Of a stretch of 64,000 bases of DNA, positions 1 to 12,000 are shown one piece after another. Each line of letters opens with the position of its first letter. The stretch's first letter is position 1. The DNA comes from Gonium pectorale (Eukaryota; Chlorophyta; Chlorophyceae; Chlamydomonadales; Volvocaceae): contig LSYV01000020.1 of NCBI GenBank assembly GCA_001584585.1, positions 1,205,261-1,269,260 on the forward strand. The letters are read 5' to 3'. A program made the translations under genes and the position numbers. The notes beneath the pieces were generated by a model that worked only from the letters and a program-made list of their open reading frames with translations, had not been told where the DNA came from and searched no databases.

Positions 1-3000
1 GAGATGTCAAGCAGCAGCAACGACGTGCTGGAGCCCTGGTGGCTGGGCTGGTCGCGGCGCCCTATGGTGGCGCTATCGCTCCAAGCCCCAGACGACGTGC
101 CGGGGCCTCGGGGGCTTTCGACTGCTCCTCTCGGCCCAGGTACAGAAGAAACTCATACACGTCAGTACCGGTATTCTCTTCTGACGTGGAATCACATGTT
201 TTGCCTTCGACCCAGATGCTTTGCTTTCAACGTGCGATGGCGCTGCACGTCGCGTGGACCAACCCTTGTCACTGACCCACGCCTAAAACCCGCAGGCTCC
301 CAGATCTTGAGTACTCCCACCATGCTCGGCTTTGCTGCGGAGCCCGCCTCCAAGACCAGCGTCTGTGGCGCTAGCTGGGACACCACAGCCAGACTGCATG
401 CTGAGCAACAAGCCCCGACCAGCTCTGGCCCAGCTATCAGCCAACAGGCCGCAGCACAAGCCTGGTCGGACGGCCGCACGCCGAGTCTACAGCTGGGACA
501 GCCAGCAGCCGCCGTGGGGTGCTTGCAGCCGGGGCAACCTGTTGCTGGGGCTGCTGCGGACCTATCAGGGGTCGTGGGCGCCACGCTCTCGCCATACCTG
601 CGGTCCGGTGACCTGCTGAGGCAACAAATGCATGAGGTGCTGCCGCAGGAGCCCCAGCTGGGAGGAGGAGCATGGGCGGCCCAAGCTGATGACTTCCGAA
701 ACAGCCGCCTGACGGTGGTCCTGGAGTCTCGCCGGAACACGCGGGACAGCCTCGAGGCGCCTGGCAGCGGCGAGCGGGTCGTCCCTGGTCTCGGCACCGT
801 TCACGAGTCAGCGCTTGCAGAGGGCCTGTTAGCATCTGGCGCTGGCTTAGGATCAGCCGCATTGCAGGCCGAGGCCCCCGCGACAACGGTCGGGGCGTTT
901 GCGGGGCTTCAATCGGCTTCCAAGGACCTGCAGGGCGAGCACCGCGCTCCTAACCGCTGGGACACAGGCCGCGACCAGGCAGTATCGCGCGACGTATCCC
1001 TGGGCGGAGCGCCAGACACGTATGCGCCGGGCGGCTCCGGAGCGCGGCCAGGATCGCGGCTGATCGTGCACGTCGACGGCAGCGGCTACTACGGCAGCCC
1101 CGACAGCGTGCAGAGCGAACAGGACGCCGTGGCAGCGCTTCTGCGCAGGCTCATGATCAGCGCCGGAGGTGCGCCGAGCGCAGGACCGGGGAGCAGCCGA
1201 GGCGCAGGCCCGTTGAGCCTGGGCGTTCCGCTGCTGCAGCCAGTTGTCTACGCTGTCACGGGCCAGGAGGACGACACGGCGGCGGTGCAGGCACCGGCTT
1301 GGCATAGCAGGGATGACCTCGCGTCCACGCGGCTGGGGCACATGCCGTTGCCTGAGTGGACACTACCCGCCGGCACGGAGGCAGTATCCGAGGCTGCTGC
1401 CGGCCGGGACTTGACGTCCGCATCAGCGGGGCAGCTGCCCGGCACCAGCACTCCTGTCAGCGCTCGAGGGGCAGGTGCTGGGGCTTTGCTGCCTGCAGGA
1501 GTCGGTCTGCAGCCCCCGCTGGTGCCCCAACCGGAGAATGCACCTTTGCAGCAGGACCCTCACGTCGGGCAGGGCAGCCTGGCGCAGCTGCACAACGAGC
1601 AGTCTGCACGGCGCGCCAGCTCTTGGAGTGCGATTGCGCAGATGGCCCCGGCCTCGGCGCCGGCGCTGTTACGGGCGCGCTCACACGGCTCCGAGGCGGC
1701 CTCGCCGCTCGGTATGGGCGGCGCACGGCTGACGGCCCGTAGGGTATCCCGGCCAACTTCCGTGCACCTTAGTCCAGCCGATACACCGATGGTAAGCAGG
1801 TTAGGCTACCTTATTCCTAACGCCTCACACAAAGGCATAACATGTGCTCTGCATAGCACTATGTGATAGTTTGTATGCAGTTGGTGTTTCATGGAATGCC
1901 ATATTCGGCTGGTGTCTCTGCCGTCGCAGCCAGCACCTAGCCAGCGCACTTGACTTCGGCGTACTTGAAAAGCAGGCCCTATCCATTCATGCCTTCGTGC
2001 TGCAGGCCGCAAGCACCAGCCGGTCTCCGTGGGCCTCCGGACATGCGCGCACCGCATCGTCTCTGAACTCGGGCGACGACCTGAACGCCATACTGGGTGA
2101 GCTGCCCGTGGTGAACACCGCCAGGCAGCGGCCGGTCGTCCGGCGCGCCGCGACAGACGGAGGCGGCCACGCGGCCAGTGGCTCGGAGCGCTGGCCGCCC
2201 AGGAAGTATGCGGCGGCTGCGACGCTGGTTGCGGTTCCTGCCCTTGCGGCGACCGTGTGGACCGCGCGCACAGCTACCAATCACTCCACCTCGGCTTCCC
2301 TGTCAGCCTCCGCTGCGCTTGCTGCGGTCAGCCCGATGTCTGCGGCTGCGGCTGCCTCTGCTGGCGGCAGCGGCGCACCCAGTCAGTGGCTGAGCAGGAG
2401 CAGCGCTGTGACGGCGGCGGCAGCAGCACTCCTTGTGGTGCCAGTTGTCGCGGCGGCAATGTACTCAGGGGCGCATCGTCGCTCGGAGGGTACCGACTCG
2501 TCCCCAGGCCCGGCCGGTGCTGCGCATGCCGCCGCCAGCGGGCCAAGGGGCTCCCAGGGCTTCGGCGACGACGCTGTCAGCCCCTCGCGCTCCCGGGCAC
2601 ATGGGGCCGCTGCGCCGCACCGCATACAGCACAGCGTGGCGCAGCTTGCGTCGGCAGCGACGGCGCTGGCAGCGGCCATGTCGGAGGCGGCTTGGCGGCG
2701 CCTGCACAACACGGTTACAGTGCGACGCGGCCTCTGGGCGGATATTAGCAGGAGCCCTGAGCACCCAACGCAGTTGGCAGAGAGGTCCTCGTCGCTGGCC
2801 GCTGCCGCTGGGTCACCGCCGTCTGGCCGTCAAGCTCCACCAGCATTGCACGGGTCGCGTTTGGCTGTCAGCTTGGAGGCATCAGAGGACTCTGCTGCCG
2901 AGCAGCTGTCCTACGGGTCTCCTCGCCTCGGTAGCCCGTACCGAGCTGCATCCCTGGCTGCGCTCAGTAACGCTGATGGGACGCCGGGAAGCCGGTCCTC

Positions 3001-6000
3001 CGGCGGCCTCGCGGAAGCTCTGGCTCGGCCCTCAGCAGACGACCTCCCCTTCGGGCCTCCACGATTGGCGTCCACCCCCAGGGTCGGGTCACCGACGGCT
3101 GCCGGTCCGGCGGCAAGCGGCGGCCCCCGGCCCTGGATGCTCGGCGTCGGTGCCGAGGCCCCGATACCGGTATCCTTCTCTGCAAACGTGCAGCCAGCTG
3201 GACCTCCAGGTCAAGGAAGTACGGGCGTGCCCGAGCTCCAGCCACACGCGGACATGCACGTGGCCCCTATCCAGCAGCCTCTACCTCACTACTCGTCAAC
3301 AGTGCGCCAAACGGCGGAATCAAGGCCGGCTCCGCCAAGGTTTGGCTCGCCTGCTGCTGACAGAATAAATCGTCCTGCGTCGAACTTGGCAAGGGAACGG
3401 CAGGGCGTCTCCGTGCCGAGCTCCCCAGCGGGGCCGAGCTCCCCGGCGGCGGGGCGTGGGGTGTACAGTGCGGCGCATCCAGGCGAGGGTGATGACGGCA
3501 TATCGTCGCAAGCGCTTCCGGCACAAGAGGCCGACGGCGCAACGCCCAGTGTCGAAGCGCTACCAGAGGGTTCCGCAACCAGCTCCTCGCAAGTGGCTGA
3601 CATCGACCCGTCAGCCGGCGGAAGGCTACACAGTTGTGATCCCGTCGCAGTGGGCACGCCCTATCGGATGGTGCCTGTGCCGGACGCTTCTCAGCGGCCT
3701 CGTGCCAACACATGCGCGATTCCTGCGCCAGCCCCCTTGGAGACAGATGGGGAGCCTTGGGGCGCTCTTCATCAGGCAGGGAGCCAGCGCACGTCCTCAT
3801 CCTGCCCTGAGCTCACTAACCACCAAAACGGGGACCATTCGGCTGGCAGCGCTGACGACGGGCAGCCGGGCACATCCCCGCCGCGCGAAGGCTTGGCGCT
3901 CGTCCTGCGGCGGCCGCAGAGGGCGGCGAGTGGTCAGCTACTGCCTGCAAAGCTGCCGACAGGCGGAATCGGGCCGATGGACCTATCCCTGGCGACCGTA
4001 ACGTACCGGCATCTCCATGAATCGGCAGCCGGGATTCAGGGGTCTTTGACAATCGGCAGAAGCACTTGCAGCACAGGTCCAGGCAGCTCCACGGCAGAGG
4101 CATCCCCATGCCGCCCTGTGGTGGCGACCACGGCTTCAGGGTCACCCCGACTGCGCGAAGGCGCACCGCCGAAGGTTGGCCTGTGCGCGCTGCTGCGTGA
4201 GCCCTCACCGGAATGCCTGCACCCACTGGCTGGCGTCGCGGGCTTGGCTTCTGCCGCGTCGTTGCCACCCGATGCCTGCACTGCGTCGATGCACTCGCCA
4301 TGGCCGCCGCTGCCCGTAAGTGCTGCTGTCGCGCTGCCTTGCCCGCTAGCGGAGGAGCCTGCTCCTTGGGCTGGGGTTGCAGCCGGTCCGAGCCGAGACC
4401 AGCTTGCGAATGTTGCCAGCACTTCCTTGGCGGGTGCAGCAGCTTTGCCGATGGACAAACCTGTCCTAGAAGCGCCCGCCGCTTCTTCGCCAAATGACGG
4501 ACGCGAGCAGCCTTCCGGTTCATGTCGAGCCGAGGTAACTGCGCCACTCTCACCGGGGGCAGCCGCCCGAACAGCGGTACTTGCGCACGACGCGCGCAAC
4601 ACGGACGTGACGACAACGTCTTCTCCTGTTAAGGAGCCCGCAGCAGCTGCGCTGGCTCACTCTCGCTCTGTCGCCGAGCCAGCAGCGACTGCTGAGGTCC
4701 CTGGTGAGGACAAGGTCGCAGCGGCTGCGCAAGCCGAAGCTCCCGCGCCAGGAGCACTGACCGATGCCTCGCAGACCACTTGGGACGCGGATGCCGCGGT
4801 GCTGCTGGCAGTGGCCTCGCTTGAGGCCGAGCCCGCAGCAGCTTCTCAGGACGAGGCGCAAGTCGCAGACCCGCGGATTGAGGCGTCTGTCGGGGACTTG
4901 CAGGCCGCCAGCTCCCTTGATGAGGCCCTCGCCACGGGCGCTGTAGCTGCAGCTTCTCATGCCGAGGCCTCTAACCTGAATGAGCCCGCTGCAGAATCGC
5001 CACTCAAGGCTCGTGTTGGAGACGAGCTCGCAGCACCTCCGCAGGCCGACGCCCCTGCGCTGATCGAGGACGCGCCTGTCACAGCTCTGCCGGTCGAGGC
5101 TCCTGTTGCGGAAGTGCCCGGCGCAGCCTCTCTAGCTACGGCCTCGGCCGCGGGCGAGCCGGCCGAAGCCTCGCCTACGGCTCGCGCCCCTGCGCCAGCA
5201 TCAGCGGCCGCAGCTGCGACGGCTGAGGGTGCCACGTGGCGCGACGCCTTCGCAGCTTCCCCAGCTGAGGCCCCAGCGCCGCACGAACCAGCTACAGCCT
5301 CTGACCTGGGTGTGGAGGCCTCTGCATGCCCTTCCGAGGCTTCCGCCACCGGCGTGCTGGCCGCAGGTGCGCCGGCGGAGGCCCCTGCCCAGGACCAGCA
5401 TGCAGCAGCGTCACCGGTCAAGGCCCGCGCGCCGGATGCATCGGCAGCAGCACCAGCCGCCGAAGGTCCGGCCCGGGCCGAGCCTTCCGAAGCTTTGCCG
5501 GCTGAGCTCTTGGCAGGGGACTGCGTCGGGTCCCTCGCGCACGCGGATGATGCCGCAACGGAGGAGGCACCCTTCGCTGCCATGCAGCCGGTTGGGCATG
5601 AGGCGGCAGCGCTGACCGGTGGGCAAGGTGCCATGGCTGCTCCCCTCGCCACGCCCGTTGCGCTGGGCCAGTCTGCGGTGGCGGACGGAGCACCCCACTC
5701 GCCCGCAGCAGTCCACTGCTCGCATTCTCCCGTTGCCTCGCCCGCCGTGGGGCCCTCACCTTCATCCGTAGTGGTATCCACAGGCTCTTTCCCGGCTTCT
5801 CAGGCTAGCAGCGCGCTTGGCACCAGCCCCACGGCCACGCCTGCCGGCATGCACCACACCAAGCCCACACAGCTTCCTGTGTTTGCCCCTACTCTCGCCG
5901 ATTCGCCTCCTTTGGCCGGGGTAGTTGCAGTGTTGGCTCAGGCGCAGGCGCTCGACACGACTGGTAGCGAGGGGGCTCAGGAGTCCCGGCCATTTGTCAG

Positions 6001-9000
6001 CGCGGCTGCAGAGCCACAGGCAATCCCACATGTCCAGGCGCAGGAAGCCTACGATTGCTTCACAGTGGCCAGGGACAGCGGCCACGAGTTTGAGACAGCT
6101 TCAGAAACAGGTAGAAGGATTGTCAAGGGTAACAGATTAACCTCATAGCCGGTAGCTCACGGTACAAGCTACGTCGGAGTAATCGAGGATACTTTGTTCA
6201 GCGAAATAAAGTTCAGCGAAATAAAGATGTTGCCACTGTTGAGGGCGCTGTGCGTGTTCACTAGTTGCGGCATACATGAAAAGCTTACCCGTGTCTTCCC
6301 CTTGATGCGTAGGCACGGTGTTCGGGGCTACTGCTCCGGAGCCATGCCGTGCGTCTGCAGGTGTATCAGCACTTCACGTTCCGGCGTCGCCTGCAACCAA
6401 TGCCTCAGACGCCGTCGCCCCATCGGTGAGCCACCATTGTTCATGTGGTCTCATAGCACTCAGCTGTGAGCAAGCTGATATTCCTGAAAGAGGTACACAG
6501 ACCACTGAATCCGCCGAGGGCGCTCTTGTTCTCCTTGTCTATACCCGGGTTTGCTTTGTATACGTTTTGTATGCCCGCCGCCCCTTCGGCCTCGCACCTT
6601 CCCGCACAGGAGTGCGACACGGCCGCCGCGCCCGTTGCCGCAACTGCTGATGGAGCTGCGCCCGCTTTGGGACAGCTCAGCCGCGGTGCTGAGCGCTACC
6701 TCTTGGACGATATGGGAGCAACCGCTGCGCCGCGTGTGCCCACAAGCGGCCCTGCCGAAGGCCTCCAGGCTGCAGGCGCTGCTGCTTGGTCAACCGCGCC
6801 AGCCGTCGCAATCAAGCATGCATTTGAGGCGGTTGCCTATGCGTCATCACATCGCGATGAAGGTGGTGGTCTGGAGGACAGCGACGGTGCATTGGCGTCT
6901 TCCATGGGGGCGCTTGCGCGCGCCGCCACTGCGGGAGAGTCCGCTCCAGACGCTGCCGTCTCGCCCGCATCAGCACTCCGCACAGGCGACACACCTTCAC
7001 AAGGCGTTGCACTGTGGCAGCACGCCTCGGTGGAGGTCAGATCGTCTTCGCCTGACGCGCAAGCTGCCACGCCAAGCAGCGCTGAGATGTGCGGCCCAGC
7101 AGGCGTATGCACGGCCTCCTGGCCGAACTCCGCGAGCCGTATAGGCGAGTCGCCGGAGGTTTCGCATGAGGTGGCAAGCAGCCTGGATGCCTCCATGCAG
7201 GCTGCAAGGGCTGGGCCATCAGAGGCAGAGGCAGCCTGCCTGGCAGCGGGAGGAACGGCAGCGCCGCACGTGACCGCAAGCGGCCCCGCCGTAGGCATCC
7301 GGGCCGAAGGCACCGCTGATGGGTCGACTGCGCATGTCGTTTCTGCGGAGCCTTCAGCTGAGGCAGCGGTTGTATCGTCTGCAGCTGTGTGCAGCCTGCC
7401 GGGAAGCCCAAGCTCCGCAGCTGCAGCACCTCCAGCGCAAGAACGCGTCGGTGCCCTTTGCGGCGTGAAAGACCGCTTCCAGTCGCCAGCCTCTGCCGAC
7501 GGCATTGCAACGTTTCTGGAGCCCTCCATACCTGATGTGGAGGAAGCGGCAGATGCGTATGACTCAGACAGCGCAGCAAACTCAGCTGCAGCACAGACGG
7601 CATCTCTGGCGTTGGCGGGCAGCCCGGCTGTGCAGCATGTGTCCGCAAGCGGCCCCGCCGAGGGCCTCCAGGCCGCAGGCACCGCTGACGGGCCCTCTGC
7701 ACCACATGTAGCCGTAAGTGGCGCTGCAGCCGAGGCTTTTAACGAACTGGAGCTCCTCAAGGGCATTGCGCCACCGGCGGGAGCGACTATGCAGCGCGAA
7801 CCCGCCGTGGACAGCGGACGGCATGTGAGGCCCGCCGATGGGGAGTCAAGCAGTCCGGCCGCATTCAAGGATGCCGAGCCGCCGTGTGTGGTGGCGGCGG
7901 CAAGTGCAGATGCTGGTGGTGCGGCGATCGACCGGACGCCTGTTGTGCACGTGACCGCAAGCGGGCCTGCCGATGGCCTCATGGCCGAAGGCGCCGCTGA
8001 AAGGTCGAACTCGGAAGCCCTGGGCGTGCGAGCTGCCGCTGCGGCGACGCCGGAGCTGCCGACAAGTGCTTCACCCAAGGCCAACGACGGCGCCCTGGCG
8101 CCTGCCGTGTCAGCAGCCGAGTTCTCTGCTACTTCCGGTCACGCCGTTGAGGACATGCCCAGTGCGCCTCGCGCTGCCTGCAGCAGCACGTCGGCAGCGT
8201 GTGGCGCCACCCAGGCAGACTGTGGCTCCTCACATGCTTATCATTCAGCCGCTGCCGCCTATTTCGCGCCTGCGTCACCGCAGGCCTCACTGCAGGCATC
8301 ACCGCAGCAGCACAGCGCAGCGCATTTCAGCAGCCCGTCTGCATCATCAGCCACGCCAGTCCCAGCAGCAGAGGCCGATGCCGTGGCTGTGGGAGTTGCC
8401 GGCGGCGTAAGGGCATCGCTGCCGCCAGCAGCACCTTATGCCCCGGAACGGATGGCGGGCGTTGCGGATGAGGTCGCAAGCAGTGCCGCCGTGTCCGTCG
8501 CCACCGAGCTGGAGGGCGAGGAGGAGGCGGATGACGACGGCGACGAAGTAGTGGCCTCGGAGGCGGAGTCTGTGATGACGGAGGAGGGGGCCAGGGCTCT
8601 TGCGGACGTCGAGTCGGATGCGGAGTCTGTGGCCACGGAGGAGGGACTGGACGTCGGTACGCCAGGTAACGGAGCAAAGGCTGCTAGTGGCATATGCTTG
8701 AAGTTATGTGCCTGAACTTGACTGATAATTCAGATTAGAAGCTGCATGACCAAGGGTTTTCGTGCTCTCAGTTTGTCCGCCGCCTTGCGCCAATCGCAGG
8801 GGCAGAGCGGTTGCTCGCGGCCCGCACGTTCGCTCATCCAGAGCAAGACGCTGAGGGCGGGCCGGCTGTACCAATCCTCGTCCTGGCTCGTGGGCGTCTC
8901 GCGGAGCCTCTCGAATCAAGCCGTCGCTCGGCAGAAGAGGGAGGCACACCAGCTGGTGTGCAATGGACATGCGCGCACCCGCCAACGGACGAGCCGGACG

Positions 9001-12000
9001 CCGTGGCGGCGCCAAGAGGAGCCATTGCAGACATCTTGGCTGCTGGAGGCCCAATCGCCGGGCAGAGGTCCCCAACAATCGTCCCAGTTGCGCAGCTGCT
9101 GCCCATAGAGCCCATCGCATCCTCGCTGCCCGCCGCTTCGGATACTTTTGAGCGTAGCGCCTCGGGCGGCTCGGATAGTTCAAGCCATGCAGGGGTAGCG
9201 GTGCCTTTCGCCGACGCTGGCGCCGCTTTGGCAACGCACGGTAAGGGTCATGGCTTTTTTCCCTCCGCAGTGAGCCGCAGCAACGGCAGTGCATAAGCCA
9301 GGGAAATGCAAACGCACACCACTTCAAATTTGCGCAAACATGCTCTAATGGAAGATTGGGGTTGCATGTGCGTCTTTGCCAAATTCAGCACCGGTATCGG
9401 GACCAGATATGGTCGGCCCCTGATTCCTTGCACACCCTACAGGAGCAGTGCAACCCGATATGGCAAACCACCCTCATGGTGTTGCTGCGCCGATAAGCGT
9501 CACCACCGATGTCTTTCAGGCCGAAGGCCCCGGCGAGAGACCTATGTCGGCGCCCGCTGCATTAACCGAGCAGCCAGCGTTACGCACCGAGGATGTCGCA
9601 GTCGGCGGCAATCTGCCGCCGTCTTGCCCCGCCGCCTTGCGGGCCGCAGCCCCTGCCCCGGACGCACCCGCCGCTGCTTCCGCGGCCGACGCTCCTGTGC
9701 CGGAAGCACCTGCAGCAGCTGCACTGGCTGCGGGCCCTGCCCCGGACGAGATCACCGCGGGTTCGGCGCCTGCGGTGCCTTCCAGGGACCAGCTCGCAGG
9801 AACTTGGGCAGCTGAGCCGCCGGCCTGCAATGAGTCCTCAGCAGTTCCAACTGCCCTGAATGCATCGGCTGCAGCGCCTCCGGCTAAAGCCTCTCCCGAG
9901 GGCGAATTGGCCGCTGCCTCAGCGGAAAAGGCACTTTTCCATGGCGTGGTCTCTGCGGCCTCGCAGGATGCGGCACCTGCGTCGAAGGCACCAATTGAAG
10001 TCTCGGCTGCTGGGGTTGCTGTCGGAGATCCGCAGTCGGTCGCTCGGACAATCGATACAGCTCTCCAGGAGGAACCGGTGGCAGCTTCACCGCCGGAGGG
10101 GCAGGCCCGGGACGGGAGCACAGCAGCCGTGCTGCGTGAGGCCTCTGCCCTGGACGAGGCCGCAGGAGGCTCGTTGATCCCCGCGACGGGCGCGCTGGCC
10201 GCAGCGTCACCAGCTGCGGCTGCTGCCAGCTGCAAGCCCACCGCTGGGGTTGCAGCCGTGAGCCTGGCTGCACCGGCCGCCGCGACGCTGCCGTCGTCTT
10301 CTTTCCAAGACGAGCCTGCGGCTGTGCTAGCCTCGGCTTCCTCCCTGGACGCACCAGCCGACACATCACCTGCTGTACCTCCTGCTTTGGGGGCCGCCCA
10401 CGATCGCGGTTGCTGCGCACATGCCGAAGCGTCGCGAGAGGAGTTGGCAGCCGCGGAGGCGTCGGTCGTGGCATCTCTGGATGTAGCGGCCGCCTGGCCG
10501 GCTCAAACTCCTGTTGTGGAAGCGTTCTCTCCGCCGCAGCCTGAGGCATCCGTCTGCAACCAGCCCGCCAAAGCTGCACAGGCTGAGGCTCCTGCGCCAT
10601 TAGCACCCCGCGCAGCTGCGCCGGCTGCAGCTTGCGACCCGGCCGATGGCGTGGAAGCTCCCGCAGCTGAGGCTCATACCCTGGTCGGGCCCGCGCTCGA
10701 TGAGACGCCTGGCCAGGTTGGCGCGTCCTCCCCAGCTGAGCCCTCTGCTCGGGACGCGTGCTTCCTTGCTCAAGCTGTCGCAGTGCACGCTGCAGCTTCG
10801 CTGCCCGAGGCCCCTGAGCTAGATGAGCCCGATGCAGCTTCGCGGGTGGAGGCTTCAACCGGGGAGGAGCCGTGTGAGGATCGTCTAGGAAAGGCGCCTG
10901 CAGAAGACGCTCTGGCCGAGGCCCCTGCCCCAGATGGGTCGTCCGAAGCCCAATCAGCGGCGAGAGCTATCGCGGACGCGCCAGCCGAAGTATGCCCGAG
11001 CGTGGCTCCTGCTGCGAACACAGCTATCGCTGCTGTTTCAAGCGAGGCCTCTGTCGTCGAAGCGCCCGTTTTAGCCTTGCCAGCGGGGACCACCGTACGC
11101 GACGAGCCCGCAAGCGCGACGAAGACTTTTACCCCTTCGCAAGCCGCAGCAACCGCATCTGCACCGGCTGAGAATGCAATTCGGCGCAAGGCTGCGGCAG
11201 CTTCGAGCAACAAGGCCCTTGCACGCGACGGCGTCGGCACTGCTTCCCCAGCTGAGGCCCCAGCGCCACACGGATCAGCCACAGCGTCTCCGGCAGAGGC
11301 CCCTGCCCGGGACCCGCTTGCAGTAGCGTCGCAGGCAGAGGCCCGTGCGCGGGATGCTTCAGCAGCAGCATCGGGCGCTGAGCGGGTCCAGCGAGACGCA
11401 GCGGTGCCGGCTGAGCCTGTTGGAGGTCCAGGCAACTGGCACTCGGCTACAGCAGCCGCGGCCTCGGCCCGCGGTGAGCGCGCAGCAACCGCCCCAGCTC
11501 AGGCTCCAGCACCGGACGCAGCGTCTCTGGCCGAGGACTCTGTTGCGGGCGAGGAGGCTGCATCTCCGCGGGCTGGGTCCCCTGTCCGGGACGTTGGGGC
11601 CAAGGCCTTGCTGGCCGAGGCACATGGCCGGGATGAGACCGCGAAGCTCGCGGCTCCAGTGGATTCATCCGCGACAGCTTCGTCAGATGAGGTTCTTACC
11701 CGGGACGCACCGGTCCCAGCTCCCCCAGCTGAGGCTGCGCCCAGCGTCGAGGCCCCTGCAGCTGCACGGACTGAGATCATTGCGCGGGACGAATCGGCTC
11801 CAGCTGCCAAATACTCAGTGCCTCCGTCGGTGGCTTCTTGCCAAGCGGCACTGGTTGCAGCTGCGCCAATCGATGTGCCAGTCGCGGACGCGCCCTCGGC
11901 AGCCTCGCTACACGAGGTCCCTACAAGCGACATGCCCGGCGAAGTGTTGCAGGCGGGAGACGGCGGCACGCCATTCCTACCGGCCGCATCTGCGCTGGCT

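Noticed and set aside
39..275. Alternative frame at the left edge (39-275 +)
   Set aside because: It does not join in phase to the exon starting at 296, while the frame from base 4 does.
6837..8084. Long minus-strand open frames (for example 6837-8084, 9516-10364, 4957-5781) opposite the giant gene
   Set aside because: They mirror the Ala/Gly-rich codons of the plus-strand exons, cross its splice sites and have no independent structure. The plus-strand reading has ten phase-matched junctions.
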